A stretch of 64,000 bases of DNA from Victivallaceae bacterium. GTDB taxonomy: Bacteria; Verrucomicrobiota; Lentisphaeria; Victivallales; Victivallaceae. Positions 1 to 8,523 of the stretch are shown piece after piece. The stretch lies in the NCBI GenBank assembly GCA_024405735.1, contig JAKSOF010000010.1:1-64000 (forward strand). Direction: 5' to 3'. The notes under the pieces were generated by a model. That model saw only the letters and a list, made by a program, of their open reading frames with translations. It had not been told where the DNA came from and did no database searches. Each line of letters opens with the position of its first letter. The first letter of the stretch is position 1. Position numbers and translations under genes: made by a program.

Positions 1-2436
1 GGGTTCCGGCTCGGGTTCCGGCTCGGGTTCCGGCTCGGGTTCCGGCTCGGGCGTCGGCTCGGGCGTCGGCTCGGGCGTCGGCTCGGGCTCGGGTGTCAGT
101 ATTTCTTCCGGTTCAGACACCACTTCCTCTACGGCAGTTTGCCGGGCTTTCGCCTTTTTGCGCCGGGAGGGGTTAACGTCCGAAGCGGTTTTTTCTTCCG
201 GAAGCGTTTCCGCTTTTTCTTCCGGCACAGTTTCCGGCACCTTTTCCGCTTCGGGCGCGGGGATCGCCGTTTCCGGCGCGCTCACGGCGGGAACTTCCTC
301 TGCGTTTTCTCCGGCGCTATCTTCCACGCCCTCCCCCGTTTCGCTCTCCGCTTCCGCCGCGAGGAAAGGCGACAATTCCTCCTCCGTCAGATAGCGGTTG
401 TGCGTGATCTTGCTGATCTTTTTGCCGGTCAGCAAAACGCCGCGCGCCTTGGCGGAGCGGATCGGGAACTCCATCAGATTGATCTCGCGCTGTGTAGCGT
501 GATTGCGCCCGTCGAGTTCATCCAAAAGATAAAGGGCATCCGGTCGGGGCGTAAAAAGTTCCAACACCGCTCCGGCGGGGATCAGATGATATTCCTTTTC
601 CAGAATGTATCCGCCGAAACAGGAACGTTTGCAATAACTCTTGCCCGATTTCCTGTCGCGGTAGACGATGGCGAAAACCGTTTTGGCGTCATAGCGGCGG
701 AAATCGTAAAGTTTGTCGACGAAAAGTTTTTCCGGCGGCAACGGGATCACCTTGTAAGTGCCGTTTTTCTCCATGCAGAGGAAGCGGTCGAATTCGTTGC
801 AGACGACGACATCATCGCTCTTGACGGCGGTGCCGATATAACCATTTTTGCGGTCCCAGCCGATTTTGATGTTGTTGAGCGCCGCCTTGGAGCGGTCGAT
901 CGTTTCGATGCTCTCGATCTCGGTGTGACGCGGGAAATCCCTGCCGTAAGTTTCTTTCAGTTTTTCCAGATAGGAGATCGTGTATTCGGTGAGGTGCGCA
1001 AGGTTGTGCCTGATGCTTTTGATCTCCGCGGCGATCTCGCGCAATTCCTGCTGATTTTTTTCAATGTCGAAACGGGCGATGCGGCGCACCGGCAAAGCGA
1101 GCAGTTTGTCGATATCCTCGTGGGTCACGTCGCGCAGCAACTGGTCGCGGAAAGGCGCCAGCCCCGTTTCCACTTCCTGATACTCCGCTTCCTGGCTTTT
1201 GCATTCCTCGATGCGCTTGTAAATGCGGTTTTCAAAGAAAAGCTGGGCGAGCGTTTTCGCGTGGCGCAATTCATACTGACGCTCAAGCGCGATCTCGAAT
1301 TCGCGCTTGAGATAACCGACGAGTTTTGTCACGTTGCGCTTCAAGACCTCGCTGACGCTCATCTGCACGGGCTTGTGGTCGCAGATCACCATCAGTTTCG
1401 GCGAGAGCGACACCGAGCAGTCGGTGTACATAAAAAGCCCCTGCCGCGTTTTTTCGGGGTCGTAACCGCGCGTCGGCGTCACCCGTATCTCGACGTGATC
1501 GCTCGTGAAGTCGTCGACGTTGGAAATTTTGATCTTGTTCTTTTTGGCGGCGCGCTCGATCGATTCGACGAGCGTCGTCGCCGTACAGGTGGCGGGAATT
1601 TCACGGATGACAAGTTCTCTCCCCTCGATGTCGATCTTGGCACGCAAAACGATGCGTCCGTTGCCGTCGTCGTACTCGCGCACATCCATCACGCCGCCCT
1701 GCTGAAAGTCGGGGTACAAATGAAAATCCTCGCCTTTCAGATGAGCGATCTCGGCGTCGAGCAATTCGTTGAAATTGTGCGGCAACACCATCGTCGACAT
1801 ACCGACCGCGATGCCGTCGCTGCCGAGCATCAGCAGACTCGGCACCTTGGCGGGAAGCACCACCGGCTCCATTTCGCGCCCGTCGTAATTGGGGACAAAC
1901 GGCGTAATGTCGTTGTTGAAAAGCGTTTCACAGGCAAGTTTCGTCAGACTGCATTCGGTGTAACGGGCGGCGGCGGCGGGACTGCCGGTCAGGATATTGC
2001 CGAAGTTGCCCTGCTTTTTGATGTAATACGGTACGCTGACGAAAACCGGCTTGCTTTCGCCGGTCTTGGCGTCGCGCTTTTCCATTTCGATGACGCCGCC
2101 CTTGTTGGCAAGCACGACGAGCGCGTCGCCGATGGAAGCGTCGCCGTGCGGGTGAAAGTGCATCGTGTTGCCGACGATGTTGGCGGTCTTGGTCGTGCGG
2201 CCGTTGTCGTAAGCGCGGTAGAGCGTCCACAAAATACGGCGCTGAACCGGTTTCAAGCCGTCGTCGACGTCGGGGATCGCACGCGAACCGATGACGTAAC
2301 TCGCATAATCGAGGAAGTTGCGGTCCATCATCGCGCGGAAGTAATCGTTGCTGCCCTGCTTCTGCGCGGCGACGGCGCCGTTGTCCTCGTTTTCCGTCAA
2401 AGAAAGATCATCGGGAGGAAGCGTTTCGTCACTCAT
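1..2436 (-). CDS. parC: DNA topoisomerase IV subunit A (C-terminus beyond window)
   Basis: Cleavage and religation subunit of a type IIA topoisomerase that works with the ParE-like subunit encoded directly upstream. 812 codons are visible and the frame is still open at base 1, so the end lies outside the window. The breakage-reunion domain is plain: RAIPDVDDGLKPVQRR near residues 52-67, HFHPHGDASIGDAL near 93-106, and the catalytic tyrosine at about Tyr159 in RYTE. No GyrA-box (QRRGGKG type) is seen in the visible C-terminal domain, which favours topoisomerase IV over gyrase. From about residue 685 the protein becomes low-complexity and acidic, ending in Glu-Pro and Thr-Pro repeats. The ATG at 2436 lies inside the parE stop region (8-base overlap), so the two are translationally coupled. 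Confidence 0.93.
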   Translation of the reverse strand, partial: MSDETLPPDDLSLTENEDNGAVAAQKQGSNDYFRAMMDRNFLDYASYVIGSRAIPDVDDGLKPVQRRILWTLYRAYDNGRTTKTANIVGNTMHFHPHGDASIGDALVVLANKGGVIEMEKRDAKTGESKPVFVSVPYYIKKQGNFGNILTGSPAAAARYTECSLTKLACETLFNNDITPFVPNYDGREMEPVVLPAKVPSLLMLGSDGIAVGMSTMVLPHNFNELLDAEIAHLKGEDFHLYPDFQQGGVMDVREYDDGNGRIVLRAKIDIEGRELVIREIPATCTATTLVESIERAAKKNKIKISNVDDFTSDHVEIRVTPTRGYDPEKTRQGLFMYTDCSVSLSPKLMVICDHKPVQMSVSEVLKRNVTKLVGYLKREFEIALERQYELRHAKTLAQLFFENRIYKRIEECKSQEAEYQEVETGLAPFRDQLLRDVTHEDIDKLLALPVRRIARFDIEKNQQELREIAAEIKSIRHNLAHLTEYTISYLEKLKETYGRDFPRHTEIESIETIDRSKAALNNIKIGWDRKNGYIGTAVKSDDVVVCNEFDRFLCMEKNGTYKVIPLPPEKLFVDKLYDFRRYDAKTVFAIVYRDRKSGKSYCKRSCFGGYILEKEYHLIPAGAVLELFTPRPDALYLLDELDGRNHATQREINLMEFPIRSAKARGVLLTGKKISKITHNRYLTEEELSPFLAAEAESETGEGVEDSAGENAEEVPAVSAPETAIPAPEAEKVPETVPEEKAETLPEEKTASDVNPSRRKKAKARQTAVEEVVSEPEEILTPEPEPTPEPTPEPTPEPEPEPEPEPEPEPEP

Positions 2437-4249
2437 AATCGACGACCTCCAGATTCTGCATAATGTATTCCTTGCGCTCCGGCGTGTTGTCGCCCATATA
2501 GAATTTCAGCAATTCGGGCACTCCGCGCATATTGTCGAGCGTCACCGGCGAAAGGCGCATGTTTTCCCCGATGAATTCATCGAAGTCCTCGGGGTCGATC
2601 TCGCCCAAGCCCTTGAACCGGGTGATCTCGGTGCCGCGACCGAATTTTTTGACCGCTTCGTCGCGCTCGGCTTCGCTGTAGCAATAGGCGATGTCGTCCC
2701 GTCCGTGGCGCACACGGAAAAGCGGCGTTTCCAAAACGAAAAGATGCCCCGAAAGCACAAGCTGTTCAAAAAACGTCAGAAAGAAAGTCAACAGCAAATT
2801 CCGGATATGCAACCCGTCGACATCGGCATCGGTCGCAAGGATCACTTTGTCGTAACGCAGATTTTCCGTCGATTCCTCGATCCCGAGCGCCTGCATCAAA
2901 AAGGTGAGTTCCTCGTTTTTGTAGATCATCTCGAAACTTTCGCCGAATGCGTTTTTCGGCTTGCCGCGCAACGCGAAAACCGCCTGATTGTCGACGTCGC
3001 GGCGTTTTTCCAGACTGCCGGCGGCGGAATCGCCCTCGGTGAGAAAAATCATCGTCGTTTTGGGTTCGACCTTGCGCGGCCACTTGGCGCCGACGTGATA
3101 TTTGCAATCCTTGAGTTTCGGGATGCGCAACTGACTTTTTTGCGTCAGCTCGCGCGACTTCTTTTTCACTTCCTGGATCTGGCGGTGCAACTGCTCGTTG
3201 CGGCTGACCTTGTCCAGCACGATCTCGGCGATCTCGCGGTTTTTGTGCAAAAAGTCGGCGACCGCCGCGGAAACGGCGGCGACGATCGGACCGCGCACAT
3301 CGGTGTTGCCGAGTTTGTTTTTGGTCTGCGATTCAAAAATCGGCTCGCGCACCTTGATCGAGATCGCCCCGATCATCCCGTCGCGGATCGCGTCGGCTTT
3401 GAAGGACTTGCCGGAAAATTCGTTGATCCCTTTCAACACGCCTTCCTTGAATGCGGAAAGGTGCGTGCCGCCGTCGCTCGTATACTGCCCGTTGACGAAA
3501 CTGTAGGCGTTTTCCCCGTACTGGTCGCTGTGCGTCAGGGCAAATTCGATTTCCTTGTTGCGGAAATGGATGATGTCGTAAAGTTTTTCCTCGCCCGTTT
3601 CGTTCAGCAAAAGATCCTGCAAGCCGTTGGCGGAGTAATAACGCTCGCCGTTGAGGTAAAGCGAAAGCCCGCTGTTGAGATAAGCGTACATCCAGATGCG
3701 CTTTTTCACATACTCCATCTTGTAACGGTAATTGACAAAAAGCGTCGGGTCGGGAATGAAAGAAATTTTGGTGCCGGTGCGTTCGTCGGTCGAACCGGCG
3801 TCCTCGCTTTTCAGCTTGCCGCACTCGAAACGCGCTTCATGGAATTTGCCGTCGCGCACCGCACGCACGACAAAAGAGGACGAAAGCGCATTGACCGCCT
3901 TGGTGCCGACACCGTTGAGACCGATCGAAAACTGGAAGGCGTCGCTGTTGTACTTGCCGCCCGTATTCATGACCGAAACGCATTCGACGACTTTTTCAAG
4001 CGGGATGCCGCGCCCGTAGTCGCGGATCGAGACCCCCTGCTCCTGATCGACGGATATCTCGATGCGCTTGCCGCACCCCATAATGAACTCATCGACGCTG
4101 TTGTCGACGATTTCCTTGATCAAAATATAGATGCCGTCGTCGGGATGCGCGCCGTCGCCCAGCCGCCCGATATACATACCGGGACGAAGCCGGATGTGAT
4201 CCAGCGATTCAAGCGTTACGATTGCATCTGCATTATATTCTGCGGCCAT
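2429..4249 (-). CDS. parE: DNA topoisomerase IV subunit B
   Basis: ATPase subunit of the type IIA topoisomerase. The GHKL ATPase motifs are visible (EIVDNSVDEF, RDYGRGIP, GLNGVGTKAVNALS), followed by the transducer and the Toprim domain (TEGDSAAGS, DADVDGLHIRNLLL) and the closing FKGLGEIDPEDF and RKEYI segments. About 606 residues is the usual length for this short, insertion-free class. I chose the ATG at 4249 rather than the in-frame ATG at 4267 because AAGGAG lies nine bases before it, inside the longer reading. It is transcribed together with parC and diverges from tRNA-Thr across a spacer of about 150 bases. Confidence 0.94.
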   Translation of the reverse strand: MAAEYNADAIVTLESLDHIRLRPGMYIGRLGDGAHPDDGIYILIKEIVDNSVDEFIMGCGKRIEISVDQEQGVSIRDYGRGIPLEKVVECVSVMNTGGKYNSDAFQFSIGLNGVGTKAVNALSSSFVVRAVRDGKFHEARFECGKLKSEDAGSTDERTGTKISFIPDPTLFVNYRYKMEYVKKRIWMYAYLNSGLSLYLNGERYYSANGLQDLLLNETGEEKLYDIIHFRNKEIEFALTHSDQYGENAYSFVNGQYTSDGGTHLSAFKEGVLKGINEFSGKSFKADAIRDGMIGAISIKVREPIFESQTKNKLGNTDVRGPIVAAVSAAVADFLHKNREIAEIVLDKVSRNEQLHRQIQEVKKKSRELTQKSQLRIPKLKDCKYHVGAKWPRKVEPKTTMIFLTEGDSAAGSLEKRRDVDNQAVFALRGKPKNAFGESFEMIYKNEELTFLMQALGIEESTENLRYDKVILATDADVDGLHIRNLLLTFFLTFFEQLVLSGHLFVLETPLFRVRHGRDDIAYCYSEAERDEAVKKFGRGTEITRFKGLGEIDPEDFDEFIGENMRLSPVTLDNMRGVPELLKFYMGDNTPERKEYIMQNLEVVDYE

Positions 4250-4351
4250 TGCCGGAAACTCCTTCATTGATACCTATTGAATTTACCATTTCTTCCGCGA
4301 TTTTTCAAGTAAAAAAGGGGATGTTTTCCCTAAAAAAACCGGAATCTCCAC

Positions 4352-4380
4352 TTGCACGGAGCCTTTTTAAGGATTATATT
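4352..4380 (+). promoter_or_regulatory. Promoter of tRNA-Thr
   Basis: TTGCAC, a 17-base spacer and TATATT, ending 18 bases before the mature tRNA. The element matches the pattern found at many other units in the window. Confidence 0.75.
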
Positions 4381-4398
4381 GAGAAATGTTCATCACAC

Positions 4399-4475
<77 letters not shown>

Positions 4476-4478
4476 TTT

Positions 4479-4548
4479 CCCCAAAAAGTCAATTGCGCAC
4501 CCGTGAGAGGGTGCGCCCCGCTCCGCGGCTTCGATTGACTTTCCGGGG
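4479..4548. repeat. Nested inverted repeat directly 3' of tRNA-Thr
   Basis: CCCC, two bases, then AAAGTCAAT pairs with ATTGACTTT, two bases, GGGG (13 pairs with a 2x2 internal loop). Nested inside is a second hairpin, GCGCACCC-gtgaga-GGGTGCGC. It begins three bases after the tRNA CCA. It may help end tRNA transcription, although no T-run follows, or it may be the edge of an insertion. Confidence 0.6.
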
Positions 4549-4723
4549 ACCCCGCGCTCTCGCGCATTCCGTCTTCGCCCTGCGGGCTACGCCGTGACGA
4601 GCCGTTCCTCATTTGGCTTGTCCGCCGTAGCCTTGGCGGAGGTGGATACTCGCGGCTTCGCGTATGGTAGTTTTTACATTTTGTTAAAAATCCCCCTGCC
4701 CCCTTAAAATCTCCTGCGCTTTA

Positions 4724-4748
4724 GAGATGAGAGATGAGAGATGAGAGA
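4724..4748. repeat. Short tandem repeat (GAGATGA)3.5
   Basis: Three and a half head-to-tail copies of GAGATGA. A single GAGATGAGAG occurs again near 5111-5120. Confidence 0.85.
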
Positions 4749-4770
4749 AAAACCGCATACTCTTTGATTG

Positions 4771-5161
4771 CTGTCGGATGCGAGTCGGTTGCCGACGAGC
4801 GCGCAGTCGGATGGGAGTGATTTTACGCATTGCAAAGCAATGCGGAAATGCGCAAACAGTTGTTTGCGCAAGCGACCGTAGACGAGCACGGTAGCCGCGA
4901 AAGAGCCGAATGCAATGAGGCGAACGCAGGCGTATGGGAGTAAAAAAAGGGAACATCCACATCCGTCCCGATTACAGACGCACGGGCAAAGGGGTGATCA
5001 AAGAGGGGAAAGCCGTAAGTAAACGGCTGTCCCCTCTTGCGCCGATCCCATCGGGCATACCACAAAACCTCCCTGTCTTTCTTACTCAAAATCTCATTGC
5101 GCCAATTATGAGAGATGAGAGCCGCCCATACGCTCGGCGGCAACCGCCTCGCATCCGACAG
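4771..5161. repeat. 391-bp segment bounded by 31-bp inverted repeats
   Basis: The 31 bases at 4771-4801 match the reverse complement of 5131-5161 at 28 positions; both start from CTGTCGGATGCGAG. The inner part of each arm can fold by itself (GTCGG-TTG-CCGAC on the left, GGCGG-TTG-CCGCC on the right), and the differences keep the pairing. This is the layout of a MITE-like or other small non-coding insertion. I see no clear target-site duplication and no transposase. Confidence 0.5.
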
Positions 5162-5225
5162 TAAATGAAGCGCATGAGGGATTTCCCCGATTTCTTTCGC
5201 GGTAGTATCCGCGAAACTATCCTTT

Positions 5226-5467
5226 GCGTGGGTGGTATGCACATCAGGCAGTCGGGCGGGCGAAGCGGCAGAGCGAAGCATTAGCCCGCGTGGGACGCAG
5301 GTCCTTTTTGCAGTAACAAACAGACGAGCCCGCGGAGATTTGCGGGGATATTCGTTTCAAGCGCGGACAAACGCCTTGTCCGCAAATATCTGCGGCAGGT
5401 ACAGATCCCGCCTGTGGCGGGCGCTTGGGGAGTCAAGAGGGCGCGGCGTGAGCGCCCTCTTGTTCCC
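5226..5467 (+). repeat. Dispersed 3'-end element, copy A
   Basis: One of three related elements (see 43702 and 45327). Shared blocks in order: ATCAGGCAGTCGGGCGG, GCGTGGGACGCAGG, GTAACAAACAGACGAGCC, a left arm CCGCGGAGATTTGCGG (5330-5345), a variable loop, a right arm CCGCAAATATCTGCGG (5380-5395), CAGGTA, hairpin CCCGCC-tgt-GGCGGG (5407-5421), and an 11-bp hairpin (5434-5462). The last hairpin faces the metG stop, about 20 bases away, so seen from metG the element is its 3' untranslated region. Confidence 0.8.
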
Positions 5468-5483
5468 ATCCGGCAACGAACTC

Positions 5484-7394
5484 TTACCCGATCCGGCAAC
5501 CGGCGGGGATCTCGCCGTCAACGGTCACGAGTTTCAACTCTTTGCCGTGTTTGGCGGCAAGCAACATTCCTTCGGATTCGACGCCGCGCAAAACGGCTTT
5601 CTGCAAGTTGGCGACGACGACGATGGTTTTGCCGATCAATGTTTCCGGCGCGTAACTTTTGGCGATACCGGCGACGATCTGACGGGATTCGCCGCCGAGA
5701 TCGAGTTGAAGTTTCAGAAGTTTTTCGGCATCGGGGATCGCTTCGGCGGAAACGATTTTCGCCGTTTTCAGGACGACGCGCGAAAAATCCTCGATCGTGA
5801 TAAGGGGCATTTCGGGGATGGTTTTTTCCGCTTTCTTTTCCTTTTTGGCGGGGGCTTCCTCTTTTTTCTCCTCGACGATGCGGGGGAAAAGGGGTTCGAT
5901 CTCTTTCATCGTGCGATTTGACCAGTCAAACGGCGTATCCAGAGCACTGATCGCGCCGAGTTCATCGGCGTGAATGCCCATCGCCTCGCCGAGCGCCGCC
6001 ATTTTTTCCGGCATCACGGGGCTGAGCAGTACGGCGACGCGGCGCAGGACTTCCGCCGCCGTATGCAAAACGGTATGAAGTCTTTCGGTCTTGCCTTCTT
6101 TGGCGAGCGCCCATGGAGCGCATTTTTCCAGATAGCGGTTTCCGGCGCGCACCGCAGACAAAACGGCGTTGATGCCCTGATCGAGTTTCATCTCGCCGAG
6201 GCTTGTGCGCATCGTTGCCGAAGCGGACTCGATTTCCGCGAGAAATTCCTTGTCGCAATCTTCCAAAGCCCCGGCACAAGGCACGGCGCCGCCCGTCGCG
6301 CGGATGGTCAGCTTGTTGACGCGCGAAAGCAAGTTCCCGAGGTCGTTGGCGAGGTCGCTGTTGTAGCGCGCCGTGAAAGTTTCTTCCGAGAAATTCGCAT
6401 CGTTTCCCGGCGACATTTCGGCGAGCAGGAAATAGCGGAAAGCGTCGACGCCGCACTTGGCGATCATATCCATCGGATTGACCACATTGCCGAGCGATTT
6501 GCTCATTTTGGCGTTTCCGGTCAGCCACCAGCCGTGGGCGAAAATCGTCTTGGGCATCGGCAAGTCCATCGCCTTGAGCATCGTCGGCCAGTAAACGCTG
6601 TGGGTCGTCAGAATGTCCTTGCCGATCAACTCGCAAGTCGCGGGCCACCAGCGGGCAAAGGTTTTATCGTCCTGCAGATAACCGACGCCGGAAACGTAAT
6701 TCAGAAGCGCGTCGAACCAGACGTAGCAGACATAATCCTTGTCAAAGGGCAATTCGATGCCCCACGCCAGACGGGATTTCGGACGGCTGATGCAAAGGTC
6801 GTTCAGCGGTTTTTTCAGGAAACCGAGCGTTTCGTTGGCGCGGAATGCCGGCAGGATGAAATCGGGATGCGTTTTGATGTAGTCGATCAGCCAGTCCTGA
6901 TATTTGCTCATCCGGAAAAAGTAGTTCGACTCCTTGATCGCCTGCACTTCACGGCCGCATTCGGGACACTTGCCGTCGACGAGGTCTTTTTCGGTGAAAA
7001 AGCGTTCGTCGCCGACGCAGTACCATCCGGTGTACTCCGCCTTGTAGATTTCGCCGCGGTCAAAAAGATTTTGCAACACCTGCTGAACGACTTTGACGTG
7101 AAAATCCTGCGTCGTGCGGATGAAGCGGTCATTGGTGATGCCGAGTTTTTTCCAGAGTTCCTGAAACCGGACGACCGTTTCGTCGCAATGGGCGAGATTG
7201 TCCATGCCGCGCTTGGCGGCGGCTTTTTCCACTTTCTGCCCGTGCTCGTCGGTACCGGTCAGAAAAAAGGTGTCGTCGCCGAGACTGCGGTGATAACGGG
7301 CGAGCACGTCCGCGAGCACGGTGGTATAGGCGTGTCCGATGTGCGGACGGTCATTGACGTAATAAATCGGGGTCGTGACGTAAAATTTGGACAT
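5484..7394 (-). CDS. metG: Methionine--tRNA ligase
   Basis: Charges tRNA-Met with methionine in the cytoplasm. The class I signature RPHIGHAYTTV is near residues 16-26, with H18 and H21 in the HIGH position, and KMSKSLGNVV is near residue 300. A single CPECG knuckle is seen in the connective domain. After a Lys/Glu/Ala-rich linker, the last 110 residues form the EMAPII/Trbp111-like tRNA-binding domain (FSRVVLKTAKIVSAEAIPDAEKL, shown here in part: KIVSAEAIPDAEKL; GESRQIVAGIA). The length of 636 fits two-domain bacterial MetRS. It is monocistronic, with its own promoter at 7438-7466 and the dispersed element A just past the stop. Confidence 0.96.
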   Translation of the reverse strand: MSKFYVTTPIYYVNDRPHIGHAYTTVLADVLARYHRSLGDDTFFLTGTDEHGQKVEKAAAKRGMDNLAHCDETVVRFQELWKKLGITNDRFIRTTQDFHVKVVQQVLQNLFDRGEIYKAEYTGWYCVGDERFFTEKDLVDGKCPECGREVQAIKESNYFFRMSKYQDWLIDYIKTHPDFILPAFRANETLGFLKKPLNDLCISRPKSRLAWGIELPFDKDYVCYVWFDALLNYVSGVGYLQDDKTFARWWPATCELIGKDILTTHSVYWPTMLKAMDLPMPKTIFAHGWWLTGNAKMSKSLGNVVNPMDMIAKCGVDAFRYFLLAEMSPGNDANFSEETFTARYNSDLANDLGNLLSRVNKLTIRATGGAVPCAGALEDCDKEFLAEIESASATMRTSLGEMKLDQGINAVLSAVRAGNRYLEKCAPWALAKEGKTERLHTVLHTAAEVLRRVAVLLSPVMPEKMAALGEAMGIHADELGAISALDTPFDWSNRTMKEIEPLFPRIVEEKKEEAPAKKEKKAEKTIPEMPLITIEDFSRVVLKTAKIVSAEAIPDAEKLLKLQLDLGGESRQIVAGIAKSYAPETLIGKTIVVVANLQKAVLRGVESEGMLLAAKHGKELKLVTVDGEIPAGCRIG

Positions 7395-7437
7395 AATAAA
7401 TTCCTCTATGCGATCGGCTTTGATACATTATTATTTA

Positions 7438-7466
7438 AATATACTGCAAAAGGATCTGATATTCAA
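7438..7466 (-). promoter_or_regulatory. Promoter of metG
   Basis: Read on the minus strand: TTGAAT, 17 bases, TATATT. The predicted start gives a leader of about 40 bases. Confidence 0.65.
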
Positions 7467-7494
7467 GAAAAAAGACGAAGTTCCGTCACATTCT

Positions 7495-8421
7495 TCACCG
7501 TTTTTCAAGTCCCAAGCCGTCCTTTTGGAAATTCCGGTGCAAAATGCTCAAAAAATTACGCAATGCTCCCGGGAGTTCGTCGCTCCAGTAAAAGGTGTAG
7601 ACGGGGACGGCAGCCTTACCTCCCGAAGGACGGCAAAAGGCAAGTTTCCGGCGGAACGCCGCTTCGTGACTTGCGGGGACAAAGGTGACGCCGCCAAGCG
7701 TCATCGTGAGATGGAGCGCGGTATAAAAGTTACTGCATTCCTCGGCGACCTGCAACGGAAATTTCCCGCGACTGCGGCAGAGGTCGCGGATCGCATCGTA
7801 AAACGCGCTGGAAGTGCGTTCGGGCACCGTGATGATGCGCTCGTTTTTCAAATCCTTCAAATCGATGAAGCGTTTCCCCGCAAGGCGGTGACCGACCGGA
7901 AGCGCGATGACGACTTCATCGGCAAAAAGCGGATGATGGATCAAATCCTCCTCGGCAAAAAGCCGCGCGTTGAAACGGGAAAGAGCGATATGGATTTCCC
8001 GCTTTAAAATGCTTTCGGCAAGCGCGTCAGAATTGTTTTCGATGATCTCCAGTTTGATCTTGGGAAATTCGGCTTGCATCTCCAGGAGCGTCTTTTGGAA
8101 TGCCACGGTTTCAAGCGTCGAAGTGAGCGCGCCGATGACAAGATGCCCGGCATCGCCGCAAGCGTTTTCCCGTGCGTCGCGCGCCGCAAGTTCAAGTTGA
8201 GTCAACGCCGCCCGTGCGCGGGGCAGAAACGCCTTGCCGCTCCCGGAAAGAAAAAGATTGCGCTTGTTTTTGCGGATAAAAAGTGAAACGCCGAGTTCGC
8301 GCTCCAGATTTTGGATGCCACGGCTCAAAGACGGCTGTGTCACACCGAGTCTTTCGGCGGCGAGCGCGAAGTGCATCGTTTCCGCCGCCGTCACGAAATA
8401 GCGGATCTGAGAAAGTTCCAT
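7495..8421 (-). CDS. LysR-family transcriptional regulator
   Basis: The N-terminal winged helix-turn-helix is typical (ELSQIRYFVTAAETMHF, LGVTQPSLSRGIQNLE), and a two-lobed periplasmic-binding-like effector domain follows from about residue 90 to the end. The start at 8421 (MELSQIR) is preferred over an ATG ten codons upstream because AAGGAAT lies just before it. The gene diverges from the marC-led operon and their promoters overlap, the classic arrangement for a LysR protein controlling its neighbour. The effector is unknown. A D-amino acid or peptide derivative would fit the operon, but that is inference. Confidence 0.9.
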   Translation of the reverse strand: MELSQIRYFVTAAETMHFALAAERLGVTQPSLSRGIQNLERELGVSLFIRKNKRNLFLSGSGKAFLPRARAALTQLELAARDARENACGDAGHLVIGALTSTLETVAFQKTLLEMQAEFPKIKLEIIENNSDALAESILKREIHIALSRFNARLFAEEDLIHHPLFADEVVIALPVGHRLAGKRFIDLKDLKNERIITVPERTSSAFYDAIRDLCRSRGKFPLQVAEECSNFYTALHLTMTLGGVTFVPASHEAAFRRKLAFCRPSGGKAAVPVYTFYWSDELPGALRNFLSILHRNFQKDGLGLEKR

Positions 8422-8454
8422 TTTATTCCTTTTTGCTATTAAAAACGACACTTT

Positions 8455-8482
8455 AATATATTGATGTTTTATAAAAAGTCAA
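8455..8482 (-). promoter_or_regulatory. Promoter of the LysR gene, overlapping the marC promoter
   Basis: Read on the minus strand: TTGACT, 16 bases, TATATT. It shares most of its bases with the marC promoter on the other strand, so the two are probably mutually exclusive and both could be controlled by LysR binding in this spacer. Confidence 0.6.
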
Positions 8483-8489
8483 ATATATT
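8461..8489 (+). promoter_or_regulatory. Promoter of the marC-led operon
   Basis: TTGATG, 17 bases, TATATT, placing the start near 8496 and leaving a short leader with GAGGA before the marC ATG. Confidence 0.65.
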
Positions 8490-8523
8490 ATGCTTTTAAA
8501 AGAACCGCAACCGACGAGGATCC

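Larger units (their letters stand above)
4476..5225. other. Gene-free, hairpin-rich stretch
   Basis: I find no credible protein gene here. The stretch holds several perfect hairpins: CGCATTGC/GCAATGCG at 4826-4844, a perfect palindrome TGCGCAAACA/TGTTTGCGCA at 4849-4870, and AAGAGGGG-AGCCGT pairing with ACGGCT-CCCCTCTT at 5001-5038. A short tandem repeat and a long inverted pair are listed separately. An open frame of 152 codons at 4823-5281 (minus) shares its start with the dispersed element and is most likely spurious. Confidence 0.6.

Noticed and set aside
139-4270. Long plus-strand frames opposite parC and parE (774 and 640 codons)
   Set aside because: They are antisense reflections of GC-rich genes. 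The minus strand encodes complete topoisomerase motifs, and these frames have no recognisable domain.
4724-4748. Possible CRISPR-like array
   Set aside because: Units are seven bases, contiguous and without spacers. No cas gene is nearby.
4823-5281. 152-codon minus-strand frame whose start matches one at 45266-45502
   Set aside because: The common start (MLRSAASPARLPD) comes from the dispersed element, and the rest of the two frames is unrelated. Copy B breaks the frame. Not a gene family.
5226-5467. Dispersed element as an integron attC site or group II intron end
   Set aside because: No R'/R'' core pair of attC with the expected spacing, and no domain V-like sequence was found. Its arms do not match either class.
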